From: Neoakkermansia glycaniphila
GTDB taxonomy: Bacteria > Verrucomicrobiota > Verrucomicrobiia > Verrucomicrobiales > Akkermansiaceae
Direction of reading: 5' to 3'
NCBI RefSeq assembly: GCF_001683795.1
Contig: NZ_LIGX01000021.1
Coordinates: 46,429-110,428, forward strand
DNA length: 64,000 nt
Part shown: positions 47,606 through 56,680 of the stretch, piece by piece
Layout of the letters: the number at the start of each line of letters is the position of its first letter
How positions within the stretch are numbered: position 1 is the stretch's first letter
Translations under genes and position numbers: made by a program
Notes under the pieces: generated by a model
Seen by the model: the letters and a program-made list of their open reading frames with translations, nothing else
What the model was told of the DNA's origin: nothing
Databases searched by the model: none

Positions 47606-48382
47606 TTATTGATCGGATGAACCGGAAAGCCTCTTCAACACAGGCTCCACAGCCTCGGCCATGCGCAGAGCACCCTGCGTATTCGGATGAAGAGGGCCGC
47701 ATTTTCTCCCCAGAAAATTGACCTCCCAGGGATCATAGAAAAGTTGTTCATTGACCGTATTATCAGCATTCAAAAACGATTTCTCCATATTCAAAAACGT
47801 TGCATACGGCACATCCCGCAAAAGCGCTTCGACTCTTTGATTCACGAGGCGGTCGGCAGCCCATTTGGCTGCCGGATCCTTCGCGCCAATCACATGCCAG
47901 TCCCGTATATCATTCGGCAGAATGCCAAGCACCAGAATACGCGCCGTCGGCAACTTTGCATGAACGAGTTTGACGATATCGGAAATCCCTTCCACAGTCT
48001 GCTCGACAGAACGCCCCGTTCCGGTATCATTGGTACCGATCAACAGCATCACAACCTTGGGCTGGAGCTGATCCAGCAAACCGCCCTGAATCCGCCGAAT
48101 CACATCAACCGTCTTACAACCGCTCACTCCGAAATTGACAGCATGATACGGAGCATAATACTTCTTCCAAATCGGCTGAAAATCTCGCAACGGAGGTTCC
48201 GATTTCCTCAAATTGTCCGTAATCGAATCGCCCAGCATGACCAGTTGGACATCCGCTGCCGGCACACCCTGAATCACGGCTCCGCCGCCATCCGTTCCGG
48301 GATCTGCGGCCACCGCATCCATCCTGAACAGGCACAGACACGACATCATCGCCATCAGACAAACAATAAAATGATTCTTCAT
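47606..48382 (-). CDS. Secreted SGNH/GDSL hydrolase (PAF-acetylhydrolase-like)
   Basis: A 258-residue exported esterase. Signal peptide about 1-26 (MKNHFIVCLMAMMSCLCLF). SGNH blocks: LVMLGDSITDN (Ser), FGVSGCKTVDV (Gly), LLIGTNDTG (Asn) and GPLHPNTQGALRMAE (catalytic His), with an Asp three residues before His replaced by Gly-Pro-Leu. Probably deacetylates or de-esterifies glycans. Start set at ATG 48382; a GTG at 48403 in frame is possible. It is divergent from rarA. Confidence 0.85.
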   Translation of the reverse strand: MKNHFIVCLMAMMSCLCLFRMDAVAADPGTDGGGAVIQGVPAADVQLVMLGDSITDNLRKSEPPLRDFQPIWKKYYAPYHAVNFGVSGCKTVDVIRRIQGGLLDQLQPKVVMLLIGTNDTGTGRSVEQTVEGISDIVKLVHAKLPTARILVLGILPNDIRDWHVIGAKDPAAKWAADRLVNQRVEALLRDVPYATFLNMEKSFLNADNTVNEQLFYDPWEVNFLGRKCGPLHPNTQGALRMAEAVEPVLKRLSGSSDQ

Positions 48383-48462
48383 AAGTATAGATGAAATACG
48401 CACACCCCATCAGAAAACTTTCAACATGCCCGTTCTGGCCTCCATACTGCCCCGATCCATAC

Positions 48463-48491
48463 TTGCCCGCCGTGGAAACATTTCTTATACT
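48463..48491 (+). promoter_or_regulatory. Promoter of rarA, predicted leaderless
   Basis: TTGCCC (48463-48468), 17-bp spacer, TATACT (48486-48491), seven bases before the ATG at 48499. Confidence 0.6.
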
Positions 48492-48498
48492 CGCCTTG

Positions 48499-49881
48499 AT
48501 GGATCTCTTCACGCCACACGGACGAAGCGACGACACACGCACGCAGGCCACCCCGCTCGACACCATGCCGCTGGCCGCACGCATGCGCCCCCGCACCATC
48601 GGTGAAATCGTCGGGCAGCAGCACCTCCTCGCCCCCGGCAAACTCCTCCGCCGTGCCATCGAAACCGACCGCTTCTCCTCCCTCCTCTTCTACGGCCCGC
48701 CCGGCGTCGGCAAAACCACCATCGCCTCCGTCATCGCCCAGCAGACAGCGGCCTACTTCGTCATGCTCAACGGCGTCGAATCCAACGTCTCCGAAGTACG
48801 CGACCGCATCGCCGAAGCCCGCACCCGCCAAACCCTCCACGGCCAGCGCACCATCCTCTTCGTCGACGAACTCCACCGCTTCAACAAAGCCCAGCAGGAC
48901 GTCCTCCTCCCCCACCTCGAAAAAGGAGTCATCCGCTTCATCGGAGCCACCACGGAGAACCCCTACTTCGCCATCAACACCCCGCTCCTCTCCCGCTCCC
49001 AGATCTTCCCGCTGGAACCCGTCTCCGAGGAAGACATGATCGCCCTCCTCCGCCGCGCCATCGCCGACGAAGAACGCGGCTTCGGCACCCGGAACATCGA
49101 CATCACGCAGGAAGCCCTCGACCACATCGCCCTCAAGGCCGACGGAGACGCCCGCAAAGCCCTCACAGCCCTCGAAGTCGCCGTCCTCTCCACCGATGCG
49201 GACGCACAGGGAATCATCCTCATCGACCTCGCCGTCGCCGAAGAATCCATCCAGAAAAAAGCCGTCCGCTACGACCGAGGGGGCGACGGACACTACGACA
49301 CCATCTCCGCCTTCATCAAATCCATGCGCGGCTCCGACCCGGACGCCGCCCTCTACTGGCTCGCCGTCATGCTCAACGCCGGGGAAGACCCGCGCTTCAT
49401 TGCACGCCGCATCGTCATCGCCGCCAGTGAAGACGTCGGCCTTGCCGACTCGAACGCCCTCCGCGTCGCCCTCGATGCCGCCCGCGCCGTCGAAATGATC
49501 GGCATGCCCGAAGCCCGCATCAACCTTGCCCACGCCACCGTCTACCTCGCCACCGCCCCCAAAAGCAACTCCGCCTACCTCGGCATCGACATGGCCCTCA
49601 AAGACGTACGTGAAGGCAAAACCCTCGCCGTACCCGCCCACCTCTCCACCCCCACGCGCAAAAAACTCGCCAAAGCCGGAGGCGCCGACGACGCCGACCT
49701 CCAATACAAATACGCCCACGACTACGACGAACACTACGTCCCCCAGGCCTACCTCCCCGAAGGCCGCATCTACTACACCCCCACCGCCAACGGCCTCGAA
49801 CTCCGCATCGGCGAACGCATGGCACACCTCCGCAGCCTGCGCGACCGGCAGCCTGCTCCGCCCCAACAACCTCCGCACTGA
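48499..49881 (+). CDS. rarA: Replication-associated recombination protein A (RarA/MgsA)
   Basis: A 460-residue AAA+ ATPase of the clamp-loader-related RarA/WRNIP1 family that acts at stalled forks. [20 protein letters not shown] begins the conserved region; Walker [11 protein letters not shown], Walker [17 protein letters not shown], sensor 1 [13 protein letters not shown]. The C-terminal tetramerisation domain includes [18 protein letters not shown] and [16 protein letters not shown] 48499 was chosen because a promoter -10 ends seven bases before it, although an in-frame ATG exists at 48391. Confidence 0.95.
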   Translation: MDLFTPHGRSDDTRTQATPLDTMPLAARMRPRTIGEIVGQQHLLAPGKLLRRAIETDRFSSLLFYGPPGVGKTTIASVIAQQTAAYFVMLNGVESNVSEVRDRIAEARTRQTLHGQRTILFVDELHRFNKAQQDVLLPHLEKGVIRFIGATTENPYFAINTPLLSRSQIFPLEPVSEEDMIALLRRAIADEERGFGTRNIDITQEALDHIALKADGDARKALTALEVAVLSTDADAQGIILIDLAVAEESIQKKAVRYDRGGDGHYDTISAFIKSMRGSDPDAALYWLAVMLNAGEDPRFIARRIVIAASEDVGLADSNALRVALDAARAVEMIGMPEARINLAHATVYLATAPKSNSAYLGIDMALKDVREGKTLAVPAHLSTPTRKKLAKAGGADDADLQYKYAHDYDEHYVPQAYLPEGRIYYTPTANGLELRIGERMAHLRSLRDRQPAPPQQPPH

Positions 49882-49933
49882 ACCGCCCCTCCGGCACAGC
49901 GCGGCATCACCGCCGAAAAAACACCCTTTCGGC

Positions 49934-49962
49934 TTGAAATCGTCCCATCCGTGGCGTATCGT
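49934..49962 (+). promoter_or_regulatory. Promoter of gltX, predicted leaderless
   Basis: TTGAAA (49934-49939), 17-bp spacer, TATCGT (49957-49962), six bases before ATG 49969. Confidence 0.55.
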
Positions 49963-49968
49963 CCCCGT

Positions 49969-51276
49969 ATGAGCACCACAGTACGCACACGCTTCGCACC
50001 ATCGCCCACCGGATACCTGCACATCGGCGGCGCGCGCACCGCACTCTTCAACTACCTCTTCGCCCGCAAAATGGGCGGCACCTTCGTCCTCCGCATTGAA
50101 GACACCGACCACGAACGCCACGTCGAAGACGCCACCCGCGCCATCTTCGCAGGCATGGAATGGCTCGGCCTCGACTGGGACGAAGGCCACGGCAAAGGCG
50201 GCGACTACGGCCCCTACTTCCAAAGCCAGCGCGACGGCATCTACGACGCCTACTTCCAGAAACTCATGGCCACCGGCCGCGTCTACGAACAGGATGGCGC
50301 ATGGCGCTTCCGCTTCACCCGCGACGGCATCGTCACCCTCCACGACCTCATCTGCGGAGACATCTCCGTCGACTACTCCAACGAAGACAACACCCCGGAC
50401 ATGGTCGTCAAACGCTCGGATGGCTCCTACATCTTCCACTTCGTCAACGTCGTCGACGACATCGAAATGGAAATCACCCACGTCATCCGCGGGGAAGACC
50501 ACATCATGAACACCTTCAAGCACATCCAGCTCTTCGAGGCGTTCGGAGTCACCCCCCCGGCCTACGCGCACATCCCCCTCATCCAGAACCCGGACGGCTC
50601 CAAAATGTCCAAACGCGACGTAGGCGCCGCCCTCGGCACCTACCCCGAAGACGGCTTCGTCCCCGACGCCGTCGTCAACTTCATCGCCCTCCTCGGCTGG
50701 TCGCCCAAGGATGATACCGAAATCTTCACCAAAGAAGAACTCATCCAGCGCTTCAGCCTCGAAGCCGTCAACCGCTCCGCCGCCAAATTCGACATCGCCA
50801 AATGCAAATGGATGAACCAGCAGCACATCCTCCGCATGGCTCCCGACCGCTTCGTCGAAATGGCCCTCCCCTTCTGCCTCGCAGCCGGCATGCAGGACAC
50901 CCCCGTCCTCCGCATGGCCATCCCGAGCGTCCAGACCAAAGTCCAGCTCCTCAGCGAAGTACCCGCGCACCTCGGCTTCATCGAAACCCTCGAATACGAA
51001 CAGGAAGCCCTCGGCAAACTCCAGCCCAACGCCCCCGAACTCCTCGCAACCTTCGCCCAGACCATCGAACACATGACCATCTTCGACGGCCACGAAGCCG
51101 TCTCCCTCATCAAACCCCTTGCCAAGGAACGCGGCCTCAAACCCGGAGCCATCATGTTCCCCGTCCGCATCGCCCTCACCGGCTCCCATGCAGGCCCCGA
51201 CCTCGGAGACATCATCGCCATCCTCGGCCGGGATGAAACCCTCCGGCGCCTGCGCCTCCTCCAACTCCCGGCCTGA
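49969..51276 (+). CDS. gltX: Glutamyl-tRNA synthetase
   Basis: A 435-residue class I aminoacyl-tRNA synthetase. The HIGH-type motif is FAPSPTGYLHIGGARTALFN and the KMSKS motif NPDGSKMSKRDVGAAL. The protein is some 30-40 residues shorter than E. coli GltX, mainly in the C-terminal anticodon-binding part, and lacks the zinc-binding cysteines. It charges tRNA-Glu. ATG 49969 was chosen over the in-frame GTG 49951, which lies upstream of the -10 box. Whether it also charges tRNA-Gln cannot be decided here. Confidence 0.96.
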   Translation: MSTTVRTRFAPSPTGYLHIGGARTALFNYLFARKMGGTFVLRIEDTDHERHVEDATRAIFAGMEWLGLDWDEGHGKGGDYGPYFQSQRDGIYDAYFQKLMATGRVYEQDGAWRFRFTRDGIVTLHDLICGDISVDYSNEDNTPDMVVKRSDGSYIFHFVNVVDDIEMEITHVIRGEDHIMNTFKHIQLFEAFGVTPPAYAHIPLIQNPDGSKMSKRDVGAALGTYPEDGFVPDAVVNFIALLGWSPKDDTEIFTKEELIQRFSLEAVNRSAAKFDIAKCKWMNQQHILRMAPDRFVEMALPFCLAAGMQDTPVLRMAIPSVQTKVQLLSEVPAHLGFIETLEYEQEALGKLQPNAPELLATFAQTIEHMTIFDGHEAVSLIKPLAKERGLKPGAIMFPVRIALTGSHAGPDLGDIIAILGRDETLRRLRLLQLPA

Positions 51277-51313
51277 CCGCCGCACGCCACTCCAACCCAA
51301 ACCCCACTACCCC

Positions 51314-51886
51314 ATGAACCCCATCCGCACCTGCCTTGCCTTCATACCCGCCTTGCTCGCCGTCTGCACGGCGGACACACTGCCCGAACACGCCCGCGAG
51401 CAAATCGGTGTCACCGTCACCTACGACCCCTCCTACGTCTCCCTCCCCTACCCGGGAGGCGACGTCGCCCAGGATCGCGGAGTCTGCACCGACGTCGTCA
51501 TCCGCGCCATGCGCCGCAAAGGCCTCGACCTCCAGAAAGCCGTCCATGAAGACATGAAGGCCAACTTCTCGCGCTACCCCCGCCAATGGGGGCTCAAACG
51601 CCCCGACAAAAACATCGACCACCGCCGCGTCCCCAACCTCATGACCTTCATGTCGCGTCGCGGCTGGAGCCTCCCCGTCACCAAAAACCCGGCGGACTAC
51701 CTGCCCGGCGACATCATCACCTGCACCGTCCCACCCAACCTCCCCCACATCGCCATCGTCTCCGACCGGAAAAATGCCGAAGGCACTCCCCTCATCATCC
51801 ACAACATCGGCAGCGGCACACAGGAAGAAGACATGCTCTTCACCTTCCCCCTCACCGGACACTATCGCCCCTCCTGGAGCAAATAA
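51314..51886 (+). CDS. DUF1287 exported protein
   Basis: A 190-residue protein with a signal peptide (about 1-20, IRTCLAFIPALLAVCTA). The DUF1287 domain is recognisable by DRGVCTDVVIRAMRRKGLDL (cysteine and aspartate of an NlpC/P60-like site), YLPGDIITC, HIAIVSDRKN and HNIGSGTQEEDMLFTFPLTG. The fold is related to papain-like amidases, so a cell-wall hydrolase role is possible, but the family is not functionally characterised to my knowledge. ATG 51314 was chosen to match the signal peptide. It lies 37 bp after gltX. Confidence 0.85.
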   Translation: MNPIRTCLAFIPALLAVCTADTLPEHAREQIGVTVTYDPSYVSLPYPGGDVAQDRGVCTDVVIRAMRRKGLDLQKAVHEDMKANFSRYPRQWGLKRPDKNIDHRRVPNLMTFMSRRGWSLPVTKNPADYLPGDIITCTVPPNLPHIAIVSDRKNAEGTPLIIHNIGSGTQEEDMLFTFPLTGHYRPSWSK

Positions 51887-52018
51887 CGCCCTCCTTGCGT
51901 CACCTGCCTCGCCGCACGGCACAGCCCGACAGGCAACAACTCACCCTGCACGAACATCACACAATCAAGCAACAACGCAAACAGACACACACAAACCCGA
52001 AAAACTCGAAAAAAAGAC

Positions 52019-52046
52019 TTGCAAACATCGGGAAAACATGTAGAAT
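52019..52046 (+). promoter_or_regulatory. Promoter of the tRNA-Gly pair
   Basis: TTGCAA (52019-52024), 16-bp spacer, TAGAAT (52041-52046), about 70 bp before the first tRNA. Confidence 0.55.
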
Positions 52047-52115
52047 CTCTCCCGCAACAAGCCCCCTTCCGGGCAACTTGCAACAACCTGTGAACCAAAC
52101 GGTTCACGCATCCAA

Positions 52116-52190
52116 GCGGATGTAGCTCAGGGGTAGAGCGCAACCTTGCCAAGGTTGATGTCGTGGGTTCGAATCCCATCATCCGCTCCA
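52116..52190 (+). tRNA. tRNA-Gly (GCC), copy 1
   Basis: A 75-nt cloverleaf with encoded CCA. Acceptor GCGGATG pairs with CATCCGC, D arm AGCTCAGGGGTAGAGC, anticodon arm CAACC-TTGCCAA-GGTTG with anticodon GCC, T arm GTGGGTTCGAATCCCAT. Confidence 0.98.
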
Positions 52191-52225
52191 TTTATACCTG
52201 TGAACCAAAAAGTTCACGCATCCAA

Positions 52226-52300
52226 GCGGATGTAGCTCAGGGGTAGAGCGCAACCTTGCCAAGGTTGATGTCGTGGGTTCGAATCCCATCATCCGCTCCA
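52226..52300 (+). tRNA. tRNA-Gly (GCC), copy 2
   Basis: Identical in all 75 bases to copy 1, including CCA. The two are probably co-transcribed and end at the terminator 8 bp downstream. Confidence 0.98.
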
Positions 52301-52307
52301 TTCTTTC

Positions 52308-52336
52308 GCCTTCTTGAACACAGGAAGGCTTTTTTA
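52308..52336 (+). terminator. Terminator after the tRNA-Gly pair
   Basis: A 9-bp stem (52308-52316 with 52321-52329) with an AACA loop, then seven T residues. Confidence 0.85.
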
Positions 52337-52419
52337 TTTTAAGCCTCTCCCTGCACGAAACCTGAACGCAAGCACTCACGGTCAGGAAAACGAATAAACT
52401 TGTACCGGCGATAGCCGAC

Positions 52420-52654
52420 TCATTCCGAGCTATCGCATCCCAACACTCGCCGGCCCTTCCTTCCCGAGCCACTAGCCCGGCCCGAACCTGGTCCTTGTTG
52501 TGACTTCGCGGAACCCTTGCATGAAAATCGACCCTGATAAAACGATTGATGCACCATCAGCCGCTTGAAATCCGAACGGGCATAATGCCACAGCGTCACG
52601 AGAACAAACACCATCACCAGTAAAACACACCATAAAAGAAAAGCGACAAAAGAG
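52420..52654 (-). pseudogene. 3' part of a membrane-protein gene split by the insertion sequence
   Basis: The C-terminal half of the broken gene. Reading the minus strand from the target-site copy gives SFVAFLLWCVLLVMVFVLVT, a TM helix, then a basic, Ser/Gly-rich cytoplasmic tail and a TGA at 52420. The half joins in frame with 54003-54255 when the element and one target copy are removed. Rejoined, the gene is 480 bp (159 residues). No family recognised. Confidence 0.75.
52647..52654. repeat. Left 8-bp target-site duplication of the insertion sequence
   Basis: CAAAAGAG, identical to 54003-54010. Direct repeats of 8 bp are the normal product of ISL3-family insertion. Confidence 0.9.
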
Positions 52655-54002
52655 GGCTCTCCGTTAAAATCGGTGGATGACCACCAAAGGAAGCAAAAAG
52701 GAAGCAATCAGCAACGCACAAAATCAAGCCCCCCGACAAAATGAATTGAGCATGGAGGGACGTATCCCTGCCATGCCCTGTGTGTATCATCGAAACTTCA
52801 GAATACTTCGCACCTACGGCCTACGGCAAGCCAAAACTTCGCGTGTTGAATACATCTCTCCACGACGCGTGGTCTGCCCCCAATGTGGGAAGAGCAGCTT
52901 AAAACTCTACGACCACTACTCGCGTCAAGCTGCCTTCATCAATGATGAAGGAGCAAAAAGAACATTTCTCATCCAAGCAAAACGCTACAAATGCCAACAC
53001 TGCACCTACCTCTTTCGCGAACCCATCGAAGGCTTGCTGCCCAAAAAGAGAAGCAGCGAACAATATCGCAAAGCCATCACTCACGAATACATCAAAAACG
53101 TCAACAACAAAACCATATCGAAAGAATTCGGTGTATCCCCCAGCACAGTGGAACGCATCATCCACGAACGATTTGAACTCAAAATCAAAGAATCCTTAAA
53201 CTACCCCGCCCCCCTCATGATCGGCATCGACGAACACACCATCCACAAGGGACGCAAGTTTGCCACCACCATCGCCGACCTGGGCAACCACCGCATCTAC
53301 GACATCATCGAAGGCAAATCCCTTGCTCAAGTAGAAAGAACCTTAAAAACTTACAAAAACAGAGACAAAGTACAAATGGTCTGCATGGACCTAAGCTCAA
53401 GCTACAGAAACATCGTCCGCAAATGCTTCCCCAACGCCAAAATAGTAGCGGATCGCTTCCACGTCATCCGCATGATCCAGCACCACTTTATGGAATTCTG
53501 CAAACAAGCTCAGCAAACCATACGCTGGAAACGCCTCATCATCCATCCCCTGAGAAAAAGAACCTGCAACCTCACCTCCCGGGAAAAGCAAACCTTGCAT
53601 CAACTCTTTGAACTCAACCCCGCTATTGGCATCTCTCATCACTTCAAGGAACAACTCTGTGACCTCTTGAGAATCAAAACGCAGAATGTAAAGCAATGCA
53701 AACGAAACATACGAAAACTCAGGGAAATGATGCTCATGCTCACTCATCAGGCTCCGCCTGAAATGAAGAAAATAGGACTCACCATCAGGAAATGGTATGC
53801 CCCCATCATCAGAATGTGGAGATACCTCCAAAACAACGGAATTACGGAAGGCTTCCATCGAAAAATGAAACTCATCCAGCGCCGGGCTTATGGGTTTCGC
53901 AACTTTCAAAACTACCGCCTCAGAGTACTGGTCGAATGCGGAGGGTTTAATCTATGATTTTCTCTCTATAATCCATCTTCCCACCGATTTTGCCGTTGAC
54001 CC
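52655..54002 (+). mobile_element. ISL3-family insertion sequence, complete
   Basis: A 1348-bp element bounded by imperfect 22-bp inverted repeats: 52655-52676 (starts GGCTCTCCG) and 53981-54002 (reverse complement starts GGGTCAACG), sharing the inner block AAAATCGGTGG. It has exact 8-bp target duplications on both sides and one intact transposase gene. The base composition is clearly more AT-rich than the surrounding chromosome. The intact ends and matching target copies point to a recent insertion. Confidence 0.92.
52677..53957 (+). CDS. ISL3-family transposase
   Basis: A 426-residue DDE transposase. N-terminal zinc ribbon with CPQCGKSSLK and YKCQHCTYLF, then a helix-turn-helix (SKEFGVSPSTVERIIHERF), then the DDE domain: Asp in LMIGIDEHTIHKG, Asp in VCMDLSSSYRNIV and Glu in NNGITEGFHRKMKLIQRRAY with the family-typical RAYGFRNFQNYRLRV ending. 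No frameshift or stop interrupts it, so the element may be active. Start ATG 52677 lies just inside the left inverted repeat. Confidence 0.95.
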   Translation: MTTKGSKKEAISNAQNQAPRQNELSMEGRIPAMPCVYHRNFRILRTYGLRQAKTSRVEYISPRRVVCPQCGKSSLKLYDHYSRQAAFINDEGAKRTFLIQAKRYKCQHCTYLFREPIEGLLPKKRSSEQYRKAITHEYIKNVNNKTISKEFGVSPSTVERIIHERFELKIKESLNYPAPLMIGIDEHTIHKGRKFATTIADLGNHRIYDIIEGKSLAQVERTLKTYKNRDKVQMVCMDLSSSYRNIVRKCFPNAKIVADRFHVIRMIQHHFMEFCKQAQQTIRWKRLIIHPLRKRTCNLTSREKQTLHQLFELNPAIGISHHFKEQLCDLLRIKTQNVKQCKRNIRKLREMMLMLTHQAPPEMKKIGLTIRKWYAPIIRMWRYLQNNGITEGFHRKMKLIQRRAYGFRNFQNYRLRVLVECGGFNL

Positions 54003-54010
54003 CAAAAGAG
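54003..54010. repeat. Right 8-bp target-site duplication of the insertion sequence
   Basis: CAAAAGAG, identical to 52647-52654. Confidence 0.9.
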
Positions 54011-54255
54011 TGCCCAAGATGAAAGGAACCTCCGATATCTTGATCCACAGCATCGGCATACGACCCCAAACACATCACAAGACAGCTTATGCCTGAAAAG
54101 AAAAACAACTTGGATACATAGATGGAGAAGCATCGGCGAAGACAAGGAATACAAGCTTGCACGATCAGCAACACCGTCACCGCACACCAGAAAACGAACC
54201 AATCCCAGAAACTCAAGGAATGAAAAAATCCACTTATCATCAACAGCATAATCAC
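54003..54255 (-). pseudogene. 5' part of a membrane-protein gene split by the insertion sequence
   Basis: The N-terminal half. It starts at GTG 54255, overlapping the lipoprotein gene's stop as GTGA, or at ATG 54249. Two hydrophobic segments are visible (FWDWFVFWCAVTVLLIVQAC and LFFFSGISCLVMCLG), and the third helix is restored by joining to 52420-52646. As it stands the frame runs into the element and stops inside it. The gene probably formed a two-gene unit with the upstream lipoprotein. Confidence 0.75.
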
Positions 54256-55055
54256 AACCGTAGGAAATCTCGTTTTTCACACAAGCACACAGCCCCCAAC
54301 CTCTCACACTGACGTAACTCCCGGAGACCAACCGGCAACACCGTACCATGATGTCCATTATCGAAAGGTACAGTCATATCTTCGATCCTGAACCCTATTC
54401 TTTCCATCTCCCTATAAAGCATCCAGCACTCGTCCGAAGCAACCTTGTGCATCAGATGAACGGTAAAAGCATTCTTCAAATCGGCATGCCTCTTCAATTG
54501 TTCCAGAGAAGCATAGCGTATTCCAACATATTCGAACTCAACCTTCCCTTTGGAACACCACACGCGAATGGACCGGTTCGTCCCCGTATCGGCATACTTG
54601 AGCAACTCGATCAATTGATAATACTGCTCGTCCGGCAACACGAGATCCGCCCATGCATTGGATCGTCGCTGTGCATCAGATGCCGAACAGACCCGAGCCA
54701 AAGACACCCTGCCAGCCTCCTTGCCGTGAATATCCAGAAACACAAGATCGGGAGGCATTCGGAAAAAATCGACATCCGCATCCAACCGGCGAAGAACACC
54801 GGAACGGCTATCCTCCCTCAAAATCTTCACCACCTCCTTCGTTCGCGCTGGATCGATCATCTCCGAAGGCGAACTTCTGTCGATCCATTCAAGCCTGATC
54901 GCAGCTGTCCGCTTCAGCACTGCCACCAAATCATCCTTCGCCACCTTCCCTCGCCGCACCATGGCAACAGCCTTCTTCTCCTTGGAATCCGAAGAAAAAG
55001 AAGCACACATACAGCACGATAACGAGCCGCAAACCAGCCAGAATATCCTGAACAT
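54252..55055 (-). CDS. Lipoprotein of unknown function
   Basis: A 267-residue protein. N-terminus MFRIFWLVCGSLSCCMCASF looks like a lipoprotein signal with several possible acylated cysteines. The mature part is charged, with a KAVAMVRRGKVAKDDLVAVL helix, LVFLDIHGKEAGRVSLARV and YYQLIELLKYADTG. I recognise no family. ATG 55055 was chosen for the signal; an upstream in-frame ATG at 55094 is also possible. The stop overlaps the start of the IS-split membrane protein gene. The codon usage is less biased than in neighbouring housekeeping genes. Confidence 0.7.
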   Translation of the reverse strand: MFRIFWLVCGSLSCCMCASFSSDSKEKKAVAMVRRGKVAKDDLVAVLKRTAAIRLEWIDRSSPSEMIDPARTKEVVKILREDSRSGVLRRLDADVDFFRMPPDLVFLDIHGKEAGRVSLARVCSASDAQRRSNAWADLVLPDEQYYQLIELLKYADTGTNRSIRVWCSKGKVEFEYVGIRYASLEQLKRHADLKNAFTVHLMHKVASDECWMLYREMERIGFRIEDMTVPFDNGHHGTVLPVGLRELRQCERLGAVCLCEKRDFLRL

Positions 55056-55300
55056 ATCAATATGGGTAATTGGAGTATTGGAAACAGCCGACATAAAAAT
55101 GCCCAGCAGCTTCCATCTACAACAATCATACCCCATGCAACACCTGAGACAAGACAAAACTCGCGCAGACAACCGGCAGCTCACTCCGTTTCACGTCATC
55201 CCTTTCTCATCGATGCCAGACACCATCTTTTCACGCCAACAGCACCGAACCGCGTCAGCAAAAGGATTACTTTTAGCCACGCCTTCCTCTCTATTTAGAC

Positions 55301-55329
55301 TTCACAGGCAAATGGAAATAAGATAGAAT
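55301..55329 (+). promoter_or_regulatory. Promoter of lpxC-fabZ, predicted near-leaderless
   Basis: TTCACA (55301-55306), 17-bp spacer, TAGAAT (55324-55329), nine bases before ATG 55339. Confidence 0.6.
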
Positions 55330-55338
55330 ACCGCCAGT

Positions 55339-56655
55339 ATGTCAGCCACCAATCAAAGAACCTTAGCAAAAAGCGCCTCGCTCGAAGGCACATCCCTGCA
55401 CACGGGCCAGCCCGTCACCCTGACACTCAACCCCGCCCCGGCTGATTCCGGTTTGAAATTCCGCCGCGTCGACCTGCCCGACCAACCCTTCATCGCCGCC
55501 GATGTAGACAAGGTTCAGACCGTCGAACGCGCCACCACGCTCGCCGAAGGCTCCGTCAAGGTTCACACCGTCGAACACATCCTCTCCGCCCTCACGGGCA
55601 TGGGCGTCGACAACGCCATCATCGAAATGGACGCCAACGAGCCCCCCATTGCGGACGGCTCCTCACGCCCCTACGTCGAACTCATCAAATCGGCCGGCAT
55701 CGTCGAACAGGATGCTCCCCGCCGCGTCTGGCAAATCCGTCAGCCCGTCACCATCGAAACCAAAGGCGGCTCCATCCTCACCGTCCTTCCCTCGAAAGAC
55801 TTCCGCATCTCCGTCACCTGCGTCGGCCCGGAAGGCCGCTTCACCCAGTACTTCGACGCCGTCATCACGCCGGAAACCTACGAAGCCGAACTCTCACCCG
55901 CGCGCACCTTCTGCTTCTACGAAGACGTCGCCCCCCTCATCGAAAAAGGCCTCATCAAAGGCGGCAGCATCGAAAACGCCATCGTCCTCAAAGGCGACCA
56001 GATCCTCAGCAAAGAACCCCTCCGCTTCCACAACGAACTGGCCCGCCACAAGGCCATGGACATGATCGGCGACCTCATCCTCAACGGCCGCCGCATCCTC
56101 GGCCACGTCATCGCCATCATGCCGGGCCACGGACCGAACACCCAGCTTGCAGCCAAGCTCAAGAAGGAATACAGCAACATGCAATCCCTTCTGCCCAAGC
56201 CTGCCGACATCCCCACCGGCGAAGCCGTACTCGACACCCGCGAAGTCATGAAACTTCTGCCGCACCGCTACCCCTTCCTCATGGTGGACCGCATCATCGG
56301 CTTTGAAGGAGAAACCAAGTGCATCGGCCAGAAAAACCTCACCATGAACGAGCTCTTCTTCCAGGGCCACTTCCCGGAACACCCCGTCATGCCCGGTGTA
56401 CTTCAGGTTGAAGCCATGGCGCAGGTAGCCTCCATCCTCATGCTCCGCATCCCCGGCAACCAAGGCAAAATCGGCTACTTCATGAGTGCGGACAAAGTCA
56501 AATTCCGCCGCCCCGTCATCCCCGGCGACATCCTCATCATCGAAACGGAACTCGTCAAAATGCGCGGAGCCATCGGCCAAGCTATCGGCCGCTGCCTCGT
56601 CAACGGTGAAATCACCGCCGAAGCGGAACTCAAATTCATCGTTCAGGACGCATAA
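55339..56655 (+). CDS. Bifunctional LpxC deacetylase / FabZ dehydratase
   Basis: A 438-residue fusion. LpxC at about 1-290 removes the acetyl group of UDP-3-O-acyl-GlcNAc, the committed step of lipid A synthesis: LEGTSLHTGQPVTLTL, VEHILSALTGMGVDNA (zinc His), HKAMDMIGDLILNGR, GHVIAIMPGHGPNT. FabZ at about 300-438 dehydrates beta-hydroxyacyl-ACP: LLPHRYPFLMVDRIIG and FFQGHFPEHPVMPGVLQVEA with catalytic His and Glu. The fusion is known in Bacteroidota and PVC bacteria and may balance lipid A with fatty-acid synthesis. lpxA and lpxD are not adjacent. Confidence 0.97.
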   Translation: MSATNQRTLAKSASLEGTSLHTGQPVTLTLNPAPADSGLKFRRVDLPDQPFIAADVDKVQTVERATTLAEGSVKVHTVEHILSALTGMGVDNAIIEMDANEPPIADGSSRPYVELIKSAGIVEQDAPRRVWQIRQPVTIETKGGSILTVLPSKDFRISVTCVGPEGRFTQYFDAVITPETYEAELSPARTFCFYEDVAPLIEKGLIKGGSIENAIVLKGDQILSKEPLRFHNELARHKAMDMIGDLILNGRRILGHVIAIMPGHGPNTQLAAKLKKEYSNMQSLLPKPADIPTGEAVLDTREVMKLLPHRYPFLMVDRIIGFEGETKCIGQKNLTMNELFFQGHFPEHPVMPGVLQVEAMAQVASILMLRIPGNQGKIGYFMSADKVKFRRPVIPGDILIIETELVKMRGAIGQAIGRCLVNGEITAEAELKFIVQDA

Positions 56656-56680
56656 AAAGCCCAAAAACGAGGATGACGTC

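Larger units (their letters stand above)
52086..52300 (+). repeat. 110-bp tandem duplication carrying tRNA-Gly
   Basis: Bases 52086-52190 recur at 52196-52300 with two adjacent substitutions (52100-52101 against 52210-52211). Each unit begins with a small hairpin: TGAACC/GGTTCA in copy 1 and TGAAC/GTTCA in copy 2. Confidence 0.9.

Noticed and set aside
48421..51300. Long minus-strand frame opposite rarA and gltX
   Set aside because: It spans two well-supported plus genes plus their gap, is rich in Gly, Asp, Val and Glu and has no motif. An artefact of codon bias.
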